A program made the position numbers and the translations under genes. From contig CP070828.1 in NCBI GenBank assembly GCA_020344715.1, forward strand, positions 1,052,527 through 1,061,514: a stretch of DNA of 8,988 bases. The letters run 5' to 3'. Source of the DNA: Candidatus Bathyarchaeota archaeon. GTDB lineage: Archaea > Thermoproteota > Bathyarchaeia > Bathyarchaeales > Bathyarchaeaceae. The notes under the pieces were generated by a model that did not search any database, had not been told where the DNA came from, and saw only the letters and a list, made by a program, of their open reading frames with translations. How positions within the stretch are numbered: position 1 is the stretch's first letter; every line of letters starts with the position of its first letter. This document shows, piece by piece, positions 1 to 8,000 of the stretch.

Positions 1-1244
1 GCAGATTCCGCACAGGACTGAGGTAATCGATTCAAACTCTCTTTCACTTCTCCCTTCGGTTCAATGTGAAGCTCTTCCACGATCCGGAAAGCCTCTTCAG
101 AGTTGTTATATCCGTAGTCTGTGGCAACTGCTATCCCGGCAAAAAGCAAATGGGCATTTGCAGAGGCGTCTGGCGCTCTAAACTCAAACGTTCTCTGAGC
201 AGCACCAACCTCTTCTTTGATCCTCTTGAACTTCCACCACAAGGGTATTCGTACTAAAGCCAAGCGGTTTCTGGTTCCCCAGCAAATGTGCACGGGCGAT
301 TCCTTGCGTGAAATAAAACGCAAATAGGAAACAGGTATTGTGTTTCCGAATGCACATAAACTTGGTGCGAGTTTCAGAATGCCGCCGATCATCCTTTTCG
401 CGTCATTGCTTAGATTGCCCTCAGAGTCTACAATTACGTTTTTTTGGTTTCTCAGTCCACATAAGTGAATATGCATTCCGCTCCCCGCATGCCCAAGAGA
501 GATTTTGGGCGAGAAAGAGACGGTAGCGCCGTGTTTTGCGCAAACATTGCGTATGACCCATTTTGTCAGAGCGATTGTCTCTGCCATTTTCGTCAAGTTC
601 TCAGGCGCAAGTTCTATCTCATGTTGTTCCACAACTGTGCCGTCGTCTTTGCGCATATTGCCAACTTCAGCATGTCCATACTTTGTGGATATCCCAATAT
701 CGGTCAATGTAACAAGAATTTCACTTCTCAGATCGCCGAATTTGCTGAAGGGCGCGGACTCGTGATAGTGGCTCTCTGCAGCACTTGAGAAGAGGTTTGC
801 GTTTTCAACCTTTGAAATGATGTAGAACTCCAGCTCAGCCAACGCGTTCAGAGTTAAGTTTGCTGAGGAACTCAGTTTCTGCTCAGCCTTGCGCAGGATA
901 TTCTGAGGTGCGATATCGAGTGGTTCTCCCGTTTCGTCTCGATACCTTGACAAGATGTTCAGTGTTGGCTCTGAACTAAAAGGATCTAGAAAGGCTGCAT
1001 TCAGTTGTGGCGTTACGTAAATATCGCTTTTCTCAGGCTTGATATAGGAAAACAGACTGGAGCCGTCAACCCTTTCGCCAAATTCTAAAACCTCGTGAAC
1101 TTGCCGTTTGTCGGAAGCTGAAAAGCTTAGTGTTTTGAGTCGGCCATCCTCTGGAATGTGACAAAGATTAAGAATCTTAACTCCGTTTTCAGATATGAAT
1201 CTGAGAACGTTCTCACTTTCGAGTAGCTCCAACTTTCCCTTCAT
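1..1244 (-). CDS. Glutamine synthetase family protein (type I fold), C-terminus cut by window edge
   Basis: The reading frame is open from ATG at 1244 to the window edge, giving 414 codons; an in-frame TAA lies 27 bases upstream of the ATG. The family forms glutamine, or another gamma-glutamyl amide, from glutamate, ATP and ammonia or an amine in the cytoplasm. Visible landmarks are the beta-grasp segment VDGSSLFSY (59-67), the metal-ligand pair in AELEFY (E137, E139), E193 and E209, GSGMHIH (254-260), VSYLRF with R309, RNRLALVRIP (325-334) and RTFEFRAPDASANAH (351-365, with E354 and R356). All acidic metal ligands seem present. Two departures from classical GlnA stand out: a longer stretch between E193 and E209, and Ala253 where GlnA usually has Asn in NGSGMH. 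The usual length is about 440-475, so roughly 30-60 residues are missing off the left edge. It could be a true glutamine synthetase or a gamma-glutamyl ligase of the same fold, so no symbol is given. It appears to be transcribed alone. Confidence 0.93.
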   Translation of the reverse strand, partial: MKGKLELLESENVLRFISENGVKILNLCHIPEDGRLKTLSFSASDKRQVHEVLEFGERVDGSSLFSYIKPEKSDIYVTPQLNAAFLDPFSSEPTLNILSRYRDETGEPLDIAPQNILRKAEQKLSSSANLTLNALAELEFYIISKVENANLFSSAAESHYHESAPFSKFGDLRSEILVTLTDIGISTKYGHAEVGNMRKDDGTVVEQHEIELAPENLTKMAETIALTKWVIRNVCAKHGATVSFSPKISLGHAGSGMHIHLCGLRNQKNVIVDSEGNLSNDAKRMIGGILKLAPSLCAFGNTIPVSYLRFISRKESPVHICWGTRNRLALVRIPLWWKFKRIKEEVGAAQRTFEFRAPDASANAHLLFAGIAVATDYGYNNSEEAFRIVEELHIEPKGEVKESLNRLPQSCAES

Positions 1245-1289
1245 TAAGGATTCCCCGATAAGCCAGAAGTATTACCGAATGAGGCATTG

Positions 1290-1297
1290 ATTTTTAA
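1290..1297 (-). promoter_or_regulatory. Candidate archaeal TATA box for the glutamine synthetase homologue
   Basis: The minus strand reads AAGAGTTAAAAATC here, a purine-rich BRE-like stretch followed by TTAAAAAT. A start of transcription about 25 bp downstream, near 1268, would leave a leader of roughly 24 nt before the ATG at 1244. GGGGA just before the ATG is a weak ribosome binding site. This is inferred from spacing and composition only. Confidence 0.45.
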
Positions 1298-1386
1298 CTC
1301 TTGCTTATTGACTCGCACTCTTGGATGATGTCCTATGCTTCTATTCCTTCGAGAGTCAGATGGAAGATTCAACGTCCATTTTGTGT

Positions 1387-1408
1387 TTGAAAAATGGCGG
1401 CCGGCGTT
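1387..1408 (-). terminator. Candidate terminator after the intact MFS gene
   Basis: About 20 nt after the TGA stop of the transporter, the minus strand has a GC-rich stretch containing the palindrome GCCGGC, followed by ATTTTT (the T run is at 1390-1394). Archaeal termination can occur at such T runs. The hairpin is short, so this is tentative. Confidence 0.3.
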
Positions 1409-1427
1409 CGCAATTCTAGAGTCGGTC

Positions 1428-2660
1428 TCAGGATCTTGTCAGGGTCTCACGCGCTGTAATCAGAATTGGGAGTCTTAAGCCAAGATCTACAACGAGTGGC
1501 AACAAGAAGAGCACGGCAGGAGTAGTCATCTGATATATTATCCCCCCTATAATCGGAGCTGGAATTCTTACAAGGTTTCTGAACAGCATAAGCATTCCAC
1601 TCCATCGTCCCCTTTTGCTCTCCGGAACCATCTCCATACTCATCGTACTCCAAATTATCCACTCCCATGGGAACCCCAAAAAAGCCCACGCAAGTATAAG
1701 CCAGTAGGCGTCTGGCGCGAAGGCGATAAGCAGGTAGGAAGCGTACATTATTGGACGCATGAGATACAACGTTCTTTTCCTACCGATTCTGTCCGACAGT
1801 CTTCCGATTGGAATCGCAAAGACCATGTTGCAAAGGGTAGCAGCGATGCCCATATACGCCAAGATAAAGGGAGTTGCCTGTTTCACTTCCACAGCAAAAA
1901 CCATGGCAAAAGGAAACACTGCGCTCATCGAAAACGCGCCTAGACACTCCATGAAAATGAACCGTTTTAACCCTTTTGAATGTTCGAACAGCGTACCAAA
2001 CTCTTTCAGGAAACTCTTGGCACCTTTTCGCGTCTCAGATCCTGCTCGATCGGCATCACTCAGATATAGGAATATTACTATTGCCAAGGGAATCAATCCG
2101 GCCAACTGGACAAAGAAAAGCGATCTCATACCTGTGAGATTGATTCCTCCAAAGGAGATGACCAGATAGGCTGCTGCAATCGGAGCCAAGCTCCCTCCGA
2201 CTGTAGAGATCGCCGTCAATACTCCGAATCCGCTTGCCCTATCGTCATCTTTCAACGAACCAGCTACATACACGCTTTCAATCGTGACCGCAATAGATCG
2301 GAATCCCGTCATTTGGTAAAATATTAGGGCAGGAATGAGCATGGTCCAATCCCAGGCTGACACATAAGCCAACGGCACAAGAATTTCAAGAATCATCACG
2401 AAAAGCATCATCTTCTTCAAGCCATACCTATCCACGAATCTGCCAATTGGCAGAGATAGCAGTGTACTGACCGCGCTTCCCACACTACTCAAGCTTCCTA
2501 GAGCGATTTTGTCAGCGCCCAAAGCTATCGCGTAGAGCGAAGTATACTGACGGCTTAACCTCCCAAGAAAGCTATATCCCAGCTTCCTTGCAAGCAAAAC
2601 CCTGAAATTCTTCTTCTGTTTTTTCACGAAATCCGCGAACCATACAAAAGGCGTTCTCAT
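1428..2660 (-). CDS. Major facilitator superfamily transporter, intact
   Basis: A polytopic membrane protein of about 410 residues, normal for a 12-helix MFS carrier; its substrate cannot be read from the sequence. Residue numbers below count from the upstream GTG at 2678. The cytoplasmic loop motif A appears in both halves, as GRFVDRYGLKK (79-89) and GRLSDRIGRKR (292-302), the hallmark of the MFS two-fold repeat. A charged loop (about 208-238) separates the halves. The antiporter motif C in helix 5 is degenerate (G152 and G161 kept, then AP instead of GP), so it is less clearly a drug:proton antiporter than its neighbour. About 18 basic or polar residues precede helix 1. I prefer ATG at 2660, with GAGAG four bases upstream, over GTG at 2678, which has no binding site. 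The stop is TGA. It follows the broken MFS gene by 23 bp and probably shares its transcript. A 53-residue stretch around helices 7-8 aligns with that neighbour without gaps, so the two are probably paralogues. Confidence 0.9.
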   Translation of the reverse strand: MRTPFVWFADFVKKQKKNFRVLLARKLGYSFLGRLSRQYTSLYAIALGADKIALGSLSSVGSAVSTLLSLPIGRFVDRYGLKKMMLFVMILEILVPLAYVSAWDWTMLIPALIFYQMTGFRSIAVTIESVYVAGSLKDDDRASGFGVLTAISTVGGSLAPIAAAYLVISFGGINLTGMRSLFFVQLAGLIPLAIVIFLYLSDADRAGSETRKGAKSFLKEFGTLFEHSKGLKRFIFMECLGAFSMSAVFPFAMVFAVEVKQATPFILAYMGIAATLCNMVFAIPIGRLSDRIGRKRTLYLMRPIMYASYLLIAFAPDAYWLILAWAFLGFPWEWIIWSTMSMEMVPESKRGRWSGMLMLFRNLVRIPAPIIGGIIYQMTTPAVLFLLPLVVDLGLRLPILITARETLTRS

Positions 2661-2683
2661 GATACTCTCAACACCCACGTCTA

Positions 2684-3943
2684 CTATCGCAAGCCTTGTC
2701 TAGGCTCGGAAATCAACAGTGATACAACAAGTACTCCAATCAAACCTGCCCCCGCACAAGCGATGAAAGGTGCCCCAGAAAAGGAAAATTCATAGAGAAA
2801 GCCACCTGACGTTGCGCCGACAACCAATCCGACACTTTGGAAGATGTTGAAAATCCCCATACCTCTCCCTCTTTTCGAAACCGGCACTAGACCTGAAAAC
2901 ATGGCGGTGATTGACGGATTAGATACTGCCCGGCCAAATCCACGCATCGCCATAACCATGAGCAAAGGCCAAAGACTTCCAGAAAAAACGACTAGCAACG
3001 CTGCCAAAGCATGAACAATCTTTCCCAGAATAATCATTGGCTTCCTTCCGACCTTGTCGGCAACTATCCCCATCGGTATGGTTGCAAACAGGGTTACAAT
3101 TCCTTGGACCATGAAGAGTATTCCAATGCCTGCTTCTGATATCCCGATCTCTTCATTAGCGTATACTGACTATACTGGCTGCATTAGGGAGTTGGAAAAG
3201 GCCAAGATGAACCGAGCTATACAAAGACCCACAAAAATGCCACCATAAGGTGTGAGCTCCTTGATTACTTTAACAAAGTTGTTGCGTACTGGGATCTCGG
3301 AGTTTGTTTCGAATGAAAGGTTTTCGTTTGAAGAACTACCAACACATATTTTGGTTTTAGCTGTCTCTCGAACAGTAAAAGCCACAAGAATAGAACTCAA
3401 GAAGGCTAGGATTCCGCAAACAAAGAACGGAGCAGCGATTGTGAACACGCCGGCTAGCACACCGCCTAATCCAGGACCTATAACCATCCCTAGAAAATGC
3501 ATCATCTCGTACAGTCCCATGGCCTTGCCCCTGTCTGCTGGCTTCACCATATCAACGACCATGGTGCTAATAACTGGCCAAACTACTCCTGAAGCCATAC
3601 CTTGAAAGCCTCTAAGAAGTATCAATTGATTGGCATCCTGGGAGAACCCGTACAGAGCCATCACAATGGAATAACCAAGTAGCCCCAATATTATTGGCTT
3701 TTTTCTTCCTGATCTGTCAGCGAGCCACCCGCCGGGAAAAGTTGTAGCCAGCCGAGCTATTGCGAACGAAGCAGTTAGGAAGCCCAGTTGCGTGCCTGTC
3801 GCGCCGAAATCTCTGGCATAAATTGGCAACAAGGGCATTACGAGCCCAAAACCCAACATGCTGACAAACACTGCAAAACACAGAGGAAACAGCTGAGAAT
3901 ATCTAAAGAGGATCATTAGATCTTCCTTGAACGTACTGAACAC
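2684..3943 (-). pseudogene. MFS antiporter (DHA1-like) interrupted by an in-frame TAG at codon 258
   Basis: One continuous frame of 419 codons encodes a full-length 12-helix MFS carrier except for a TAG at 3172-3170. The N-terminal part (3943-3173) holds helices 1-7, motif A GWLADRSGRKK (72-82) and a perfect antiporter motif C, G(X)8G(X)3GP(X)2GG, at residues 143-161, which is typical of proton-coupled drug exporters. The C-terminal part resumes immediately in the same frame and carries the second motif A, GIVADKVGRKP (about 292-302). The first ATG after the TAG is at 3112, inside helix 8. GTG at 3943 is supported by GGTGAT three bases upstream; ATG at 3916, after AGGA, is an alternative. The gene ends with two consecutive TAG codons (2686-2681). 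Because both halves are well preserved, this is a recent nonsense mutation, a sequencing error or a readthrough codon rather than an old pseudogene. Without readthrough, a seven-helix fragment would probably be non-functional. Confidence 0.85.
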
Positions 3944-3992
3944 TTCATCACCGATAGACTAGTGAACTTGGAAGCAAACGTATTCACAGAGG

Positions 3993-4003
3993 AAAAAGAA
4001 AAC
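3993..4003 (-). terminator. T-rich tract after the nucleotidyltransferase gene
   Basis: About 36 nt beyond the TAG stop at 4039 the minus strand carries TTTTCTTTTT. This fits the oligo-T terminators of archaea, and would separate the nucleotidyltransferase transcript from the transporter pair. No convincing stem precedes it, and I see no clear TATA box for the transporters in the remaining 50 bp, so all three genes may still share one transcript. Confidence 0.3.
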
Positions 4004-4038
4004 CTTTGTCATAGGCGTCTTGCAGAGCCGCAAAGATC

Positions 4039-4839
4039 CTATGACGTTCCTGCCAGCTGCTCCATATCTTTTTGATCGATCTCTGAAAATACCTCTCGGA
4101 TCCACTTAGAGGCCTTATGATACTTCCTTTGAAGGTCAATCTTGTCCTTGACAAAGAAGAGATGCTCGAGGTTCCCTACGGCTTCAGATGGAAGTTCATA
4201 GTGTATGTAGCGCGTTTTAAAATCATGATGGACCGGTTCATATTTGATCCGCAGAATCTCAACTAGTGTGGAGAGGGTTAGAGCATGATAGAGATCCATG
4301 GCTTCAAGCGTATTGCCTCTGTTGATCTCCTTCTGCACGAAATTATTGAACATGTCAAATTTTGCACGCAACCGTCTTAGCCTTTCCTGTAATTTCGCGG
4401 TCAGTGCATCTTTGTCCAGAGGAAGAGGCTTAATCTTGTTGGATTTGTTGAAGTAGAATACAACGTTGCCATGCACGTTTGGTTCTATGAATTTCTCAGG
4501 ACTGCTAGGGTTGAATATAGCAAGGTCAATGATAAGATATTCACTTGCGTTTTCCAATCTGTAGAAAGCTTGGGAGAGATCCAGACGAGGATTTTTCGGC
4601 ATCCGATATTTCTGTTTGATAGAGCTTAATGATTGCAGAGCCGTTTCGACAGCTAGGAAAGCCTTGTCGATCTTTTCGTCGTCCACCACCAAATACAGAT
4701 CGATATCCGACCATTCGTCGATCCGGTTGAAGGCTGCCGCACCACCTTCCCAGAAGGCGTGAATATAAGAACGTGGCTCCAAAGCGTCTACAAGGGTTTG
4801 AATTATGACGTCACGAGTCAGTCTCTGTTGTCTCACCAT
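4039..4839 (-). CDS. Nucleotidyltransferase (DNA polymerase beta superfamily) with helical C-terminal domain
   Basis: A soluble protein of 266 residues. Enzymes of this superfamily transfer a nucleoside monophosphate to a hydroxyl group on an antibiotic, protein or nucleic acid, using two metal ions. The signature is complete: the glycine pair GG (32-33) in FWEGGAAAF, then SDIDLYLVV with metal ligands D45 and D47, and a third acidic residue D105 in YLIIDLAIF. Residues about 145-255 are mostly helical, with a basic segment (ERLRRLRAK, 152-160) and a segment around TRYIHYELP (209-217), recalling the C-terminal helical domains of kanamycin-type nucleotidyltransferases and MNT/HEPN-like proteins. 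No clean R-X4-6-H HEPN motif is visible. The start is ATG at 4839. The stop is TAG, so TAG serves as an ordinary terminator here. It is divergent from the STAND gene and co-directional with the MFS pair. A resistance role is possible, but the substrate is unknown. Confidence 0.85.
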   Translation of the reverse strand: MVRQQRLTRDVIIQTLVDALEPRSYIHAFWEGGAAAFNRIDEWSDIDLYLVVDDEKIDKAFLAVETALQSLSSIKQKYRMPKNPRLDLSQAFYRLENASEYLIIDLAIFNPSSPEKFIEPNVHGNVVFYFNKSNKIKPLPLDKDALTAKLQERLRRLRAKFDMFNNFVQKEINRGNTLEAMDLYHALTLSTLVEILRIKYEPVHHDFKTRYIHYELPSEAVGNLEHLFFVKDKIDLQRKYHKASKWIREVFSEIDQKDMEQLAGTS

Positions 4840-4877
4840 TAGAAATCCATCGCCTGTTTGATCTTTAGGGATTCTTA

Positions 4878-5021
4878 TTGCTCCACTGCAAAATTAAGGC
4901 TTTAGCACGTGAATTCTCGGGACAGAGATACGCCTGTTGCGGCGTGCGTACGGTCAATGATTTGGACTATGACGTCAAGCGCGTCGAAGACCCGACAGAC
5001 GTTGCTGAAAAATACTTTTAA
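4878..5021 (+). CDS. Possible small ORF of 47 residues in the divergent intergenic region
   Basis: This frame is open from just after a TAG at 4866-4868 to TAA at 5019-5021. From TTG at 4878, with GGGA six bases upstream, it would encode 47 residues; from GTG at 4944 it would encode 25. The C-terminal part (VNDLDYDVKRVEDPTDVAEK) has a protein-like mix of charged and hydrophobic residues. The stop overlaps the TATA box of the STAND gene. I do not recognise it. It may be a small gene, the tail of a decayed gene, or chance. Confidence 0.2.
   Translation: MLHCKIKALAREFSGQRYACCGVRTVNDLDYDVKRVEDPTDVAEKYF
4889..4897 (-). promoter_or_regulatory. Weak candidate TATA box for the nucleotidyltransferase gene
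   Basis: The minus strand reads TTAATTTTG here, about 50 bp upstream of the ATG at 4839. It is the most A/T-rich box at a workable distance and would give a leader of about 25 nt. No good BRE is seen. Confidence 0.25.
4968..4977. promoter_or_regulatory. TATGACGTCA site, candidate operator, upstream of the STAND gene
   Basis: This contains the perfect 8-bp palindrome TGACGTCA, about 38 bp upstream of the STAND gene's TATA box. The same ten bases recur at 4804-4813, inside the first codons of the divergent nucleotidyltransferase gene. Two copies flanking a divergent promoter region suggest, but do not prove, a regulator binding site. Confidence 0.25.
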
Positions 5022-5022
5022 G
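5007..5022 (+). promoter_or_regulatory. Archaeal promoter (BRE/TATA) of the STAND-TPR gene
   Basis: A purine-rich BRE-like GAAAAA (5007-5012) runs into TACTTTTAAG, with a TATA core CTTTTAAG at about 5014-5022. This predicts a transcription start near 5042-5046 and a leader of about 32 nt. It is the best promoter in the window. Confidence 0.55.
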
Positions 5023-5062
5023 ATTGCACATTAGACTACAAAATATGGCTGAAAGAGTAGTA

Positions 5063-5068
5063 CAGGAG
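5063..5068 (+). promoter_or_regulatory. Ribosome binding site that fixes the TTG start at 5077
   Basis: CAGGAG ends eight bases before TTG at 5077. No ATG or GTG occurs in this frame after the in-frame TGA at 5050-5052, so the site supports TTG as the real initiation codon. The ATG at 5045 is in a different frame. Confidence 0.55.
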
Positions 5069-5076
5069 CAGTTCTG

Positions 5077-8000
5077 TTGTCTTCTGACAAATCAAGAGTT
5101 GTCGTTCCAAGCTTGAATCCTTTGATTGCAAAAGAGATTGAGCTCATCAACAGAGTTGAAGAGATGCAGCTTCTCAAGCAAGCAGTTGACCGAGCAGTTC
5201 AAGGCACCGGTGGAGTTGTATTTCTTTATGGAGAAGCTGGAATCGGCAAAACAAGGCTTGCCAGAGAGCTAGGAGCATACGCTCATTCGCAAGGCATTCA
5301 AGTCTTATCTGGTCGATGCCCAGCCCTGTTCAGAATGAACGGTGTTCCCCCCTACGTTCTTTGGAATGATGTTATTCGAGACTATCTGGAAAATTCCACC
5401 TCTGAGCAGCTGTTCAAGGTGATCGGCTACTATCCAGCTGAGGTTGCCAAGCTAGTTCCTGAAGTTGCCCAGAAACTTAGGGTGATCCCACAATCTCTAC
5501 CGATAAATCCGGAACATGAACGGAACCGTGTCTTTGAGGCCGTTTCACAGTTTGTAACCAATATTTCCCGAGAGATCCCACTACTTGTTATTCTCGATGA
5601 CCTGCAATGGGCGGATCAGTCTTCGCTTTTGTTGCTGCACTATCTGGCTCGGGGAATCCGTAAGGAGCCCATGCTACTCTTGGGTGCTTACCGTGACACC
5701 TACGTTGACGAGCAGCATCCACTGTTTCCAGTATTGACAGAATTGAACAGGGAGCGTTTGCTTCAATCCGTTCCGTTAAAACGTCTGTCCTTTGATGATG
5801 CTTCAGAGATGATCAAGCGAATACTCGCGCAAGACGACGTTTCAACCGAGTTCAGCAAACTGGTTTACGAAAAGACAAGAGGCAACCCCTTCTTTGTTGA
5901 AGAAGTAATAGAATCCTTGAAAGAAGAAGAAATCATCTACCGCCACAGGCATGAATGGAAGATCAAAGAAATCTCAAAGATCGAGTTTCCCAAGACAGTC
6001 AAAAGCGTCATAAGAGCCAGATTGAGCCGGTTAGATGAAGAAAGTCGACGCGTGTTGACACTAGCCTCCTTCATTGGAAAAGACTTCACTTTTGAAACTT
6101 TACGCGAAGCCTCAGACATCGAAGAGGATAGACTGGTAGACATAATGGAGAAGCTGCTCAAGACGAGTCTAGTCAAAGAGGAAGCAGTCCGCGGAGTAGA
6201 TGTATACTCATTTGTTGACATAATAGTCAGGGACGTTGTCTATGACGAGGTGAGCCGCTTGCGGAGCAAGCGGCTTCACAAAGTAGTAGGACTTGCACTA
6301 GAGAAGCAATATGCAAAGAAAATCGACGAACACTTTGGAGAACTTGCCTATCATTTTCTTGAAAGCGGTGACAAGGACAAAGCACTTGATTACTTCTCCA
6401 AAGCAGGCGAAAAAGCGCAAGAAATACATGCACATGATGAAGCGTTCTCGTATTTCCAGCACACCCTTGCGCTTCTTGAAGAACAGGAAGGTGACCTTGA
6501 ACAGAGAGTTCGCACAATGGAAACGCTTGGCGACCTCAAAGGATGGTCAGGTGAAACTGAAGCCTGCACTGAATACTGGACCGGAGCTCTGACATTATGG
6601 GATCAATTGGGAGACAAGAAAAACCTTGCAAGACTTCACGGCAAAATGGCAAACAGATATTGGATGTGGGCCGCCAACAAGGACAAAGCTTCAGAGCATC
6701 ATCAGGCAGCATTGGAGATACTAGAGGGTGAACCTGAAAGCCTGGAACTAGCCAGCGTATATGAAGATATTTCGCACATGCTCTGGCGCACGGGCGAGCC
6801 TGCTAAAGCTCTGCCTTGGACACAAAAAGCTGTTGAGATAGCCGAAAGACTACGTGACTCCAAGGCTCTCCGCGCGCGCGCCGACGTTCTCGCACGGTGT
6901 TACAATAACTTAGGAGTGTTCAGTCAGAAATCCGGCGATATCAAAAAAGCTGAGGAGTACTTGCAAGAAGGACTAAAACTGAGCTTAGAATATAACTTTG
7001 CCCCACATGCTCTCCTTTTCTACAACAATCTTTCTGAATTTCAGTTTTCCGTTGGAGAACTTCAAAAGAGTTTCGAAACGGCTAAAATGGGAGTGCGATT
7101 CGCAAGAAAAGTTGGCGCCCTAGGTAACCTAGCTTGGAATGGCTCAGTGCAGGCGATGTATCATGTAAACATGGGAGAAATCCCGAAGGCCATTTCTATG
7201 TTGGAGCGATTCTTGGAGCTAGATAGGAGAACTAAATTCACGGCCCACCTTCCTTATGCCATGTGGGGTCTGGGAGTATGTTCCTATTGGCTAGGAGAAT
7301 ACGAAAAGAGCCTTCACTATCTGATGGAAGCACGTGACATCGCAAGAAAAACCGGAGAATATCAAGCTCATGGGCTCGCCACTGGCTCGCTTGGAGAACT
7401 ATATTTAGAAATGAATGATTACGTGCAAGCGGAAAACTGTCTCAACGAAACCAAGGCGATCTGCGAAAGAACAGGAGAAACAATCCATCAGTTCAACTAC
7501 GTATTTCCTGCTCTTTCAAAATTATATTTAAAAAGAGGGGAGATTGAAAAGGCCGAAAAGCTAATTGAAGAAACTTGCCGGTACGCAAGCAAGACAAAAA
7601 ACCGACTAATCCTTTCCTACGCCGAAATGTTAAAAGCAATGCTGCTCAACGAACAGAAAAAATGGAAACAATCCACGCAACACTTCGAAAAGAGCTGGGA
7701 AGAACACAGATTCCTGAACACAAAGAAATGGCTTCTTCCTCGATTCGCTGAATTCCTGTATGAATATGCCTCCATGCTCCTCGACAGAAAAGAAAACGGC
7801 GACAAAGAGAAAGCTCATTCGCTTCTGCACGAATCTCTGAACATATACCAAAAAATGGACGCCAGAAAGAAGATCGAAAAAGTGAGATCAAGAATGGCTT
7901 CTTTGGAAACTGGTCAGCAACTGGTCTCAGAACCTGTACACGTAACCGTCGAGCGTTCAAAAATCGCTACGCCAGGTCACGTCGCCACCGGATATAGAGA

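Noticed and set aside
65..788. Several plus-strand frames in the first 800 bases
   Set aside because: They are antisense to the glutamine synthetase homologue, whose family motifs are continuous across the same bases.
1759..2169. A 136-codon plus-strand frame within the intact MFS gene
   Set aside because: It lies wholly opposite a well-supported transporter with both MFS motifs, and its translation has no recognisable features.
2684..3112. The C-terminal half of the broken transporter as an independent 142-residue gene
   Set aside because: Its only ATG lies inside transmembrane helix 8, has no ribosome binding site, and is preceded in the same frame by the expected MFS sequence back to the TAG. 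It is the second half of the interrupted gene.
3162..3177. Slipped-strand 9-nt duplication as the origin of the TAG (TATACTG occurs twice with a period of 9)
   Set aside because: The gap-free alignment with the adjacent paralogue across this point leaves no room for three extra codons, so a substitution is more likely.
6870..6882. Alternating CG run in the STAND gene as a phase-variable or Z-DNA element
   Set aside because: It is only about a dozen bases, encodes Arg-Ala codons in frame (LRARADVLAR), and the frame is intact on both sides.
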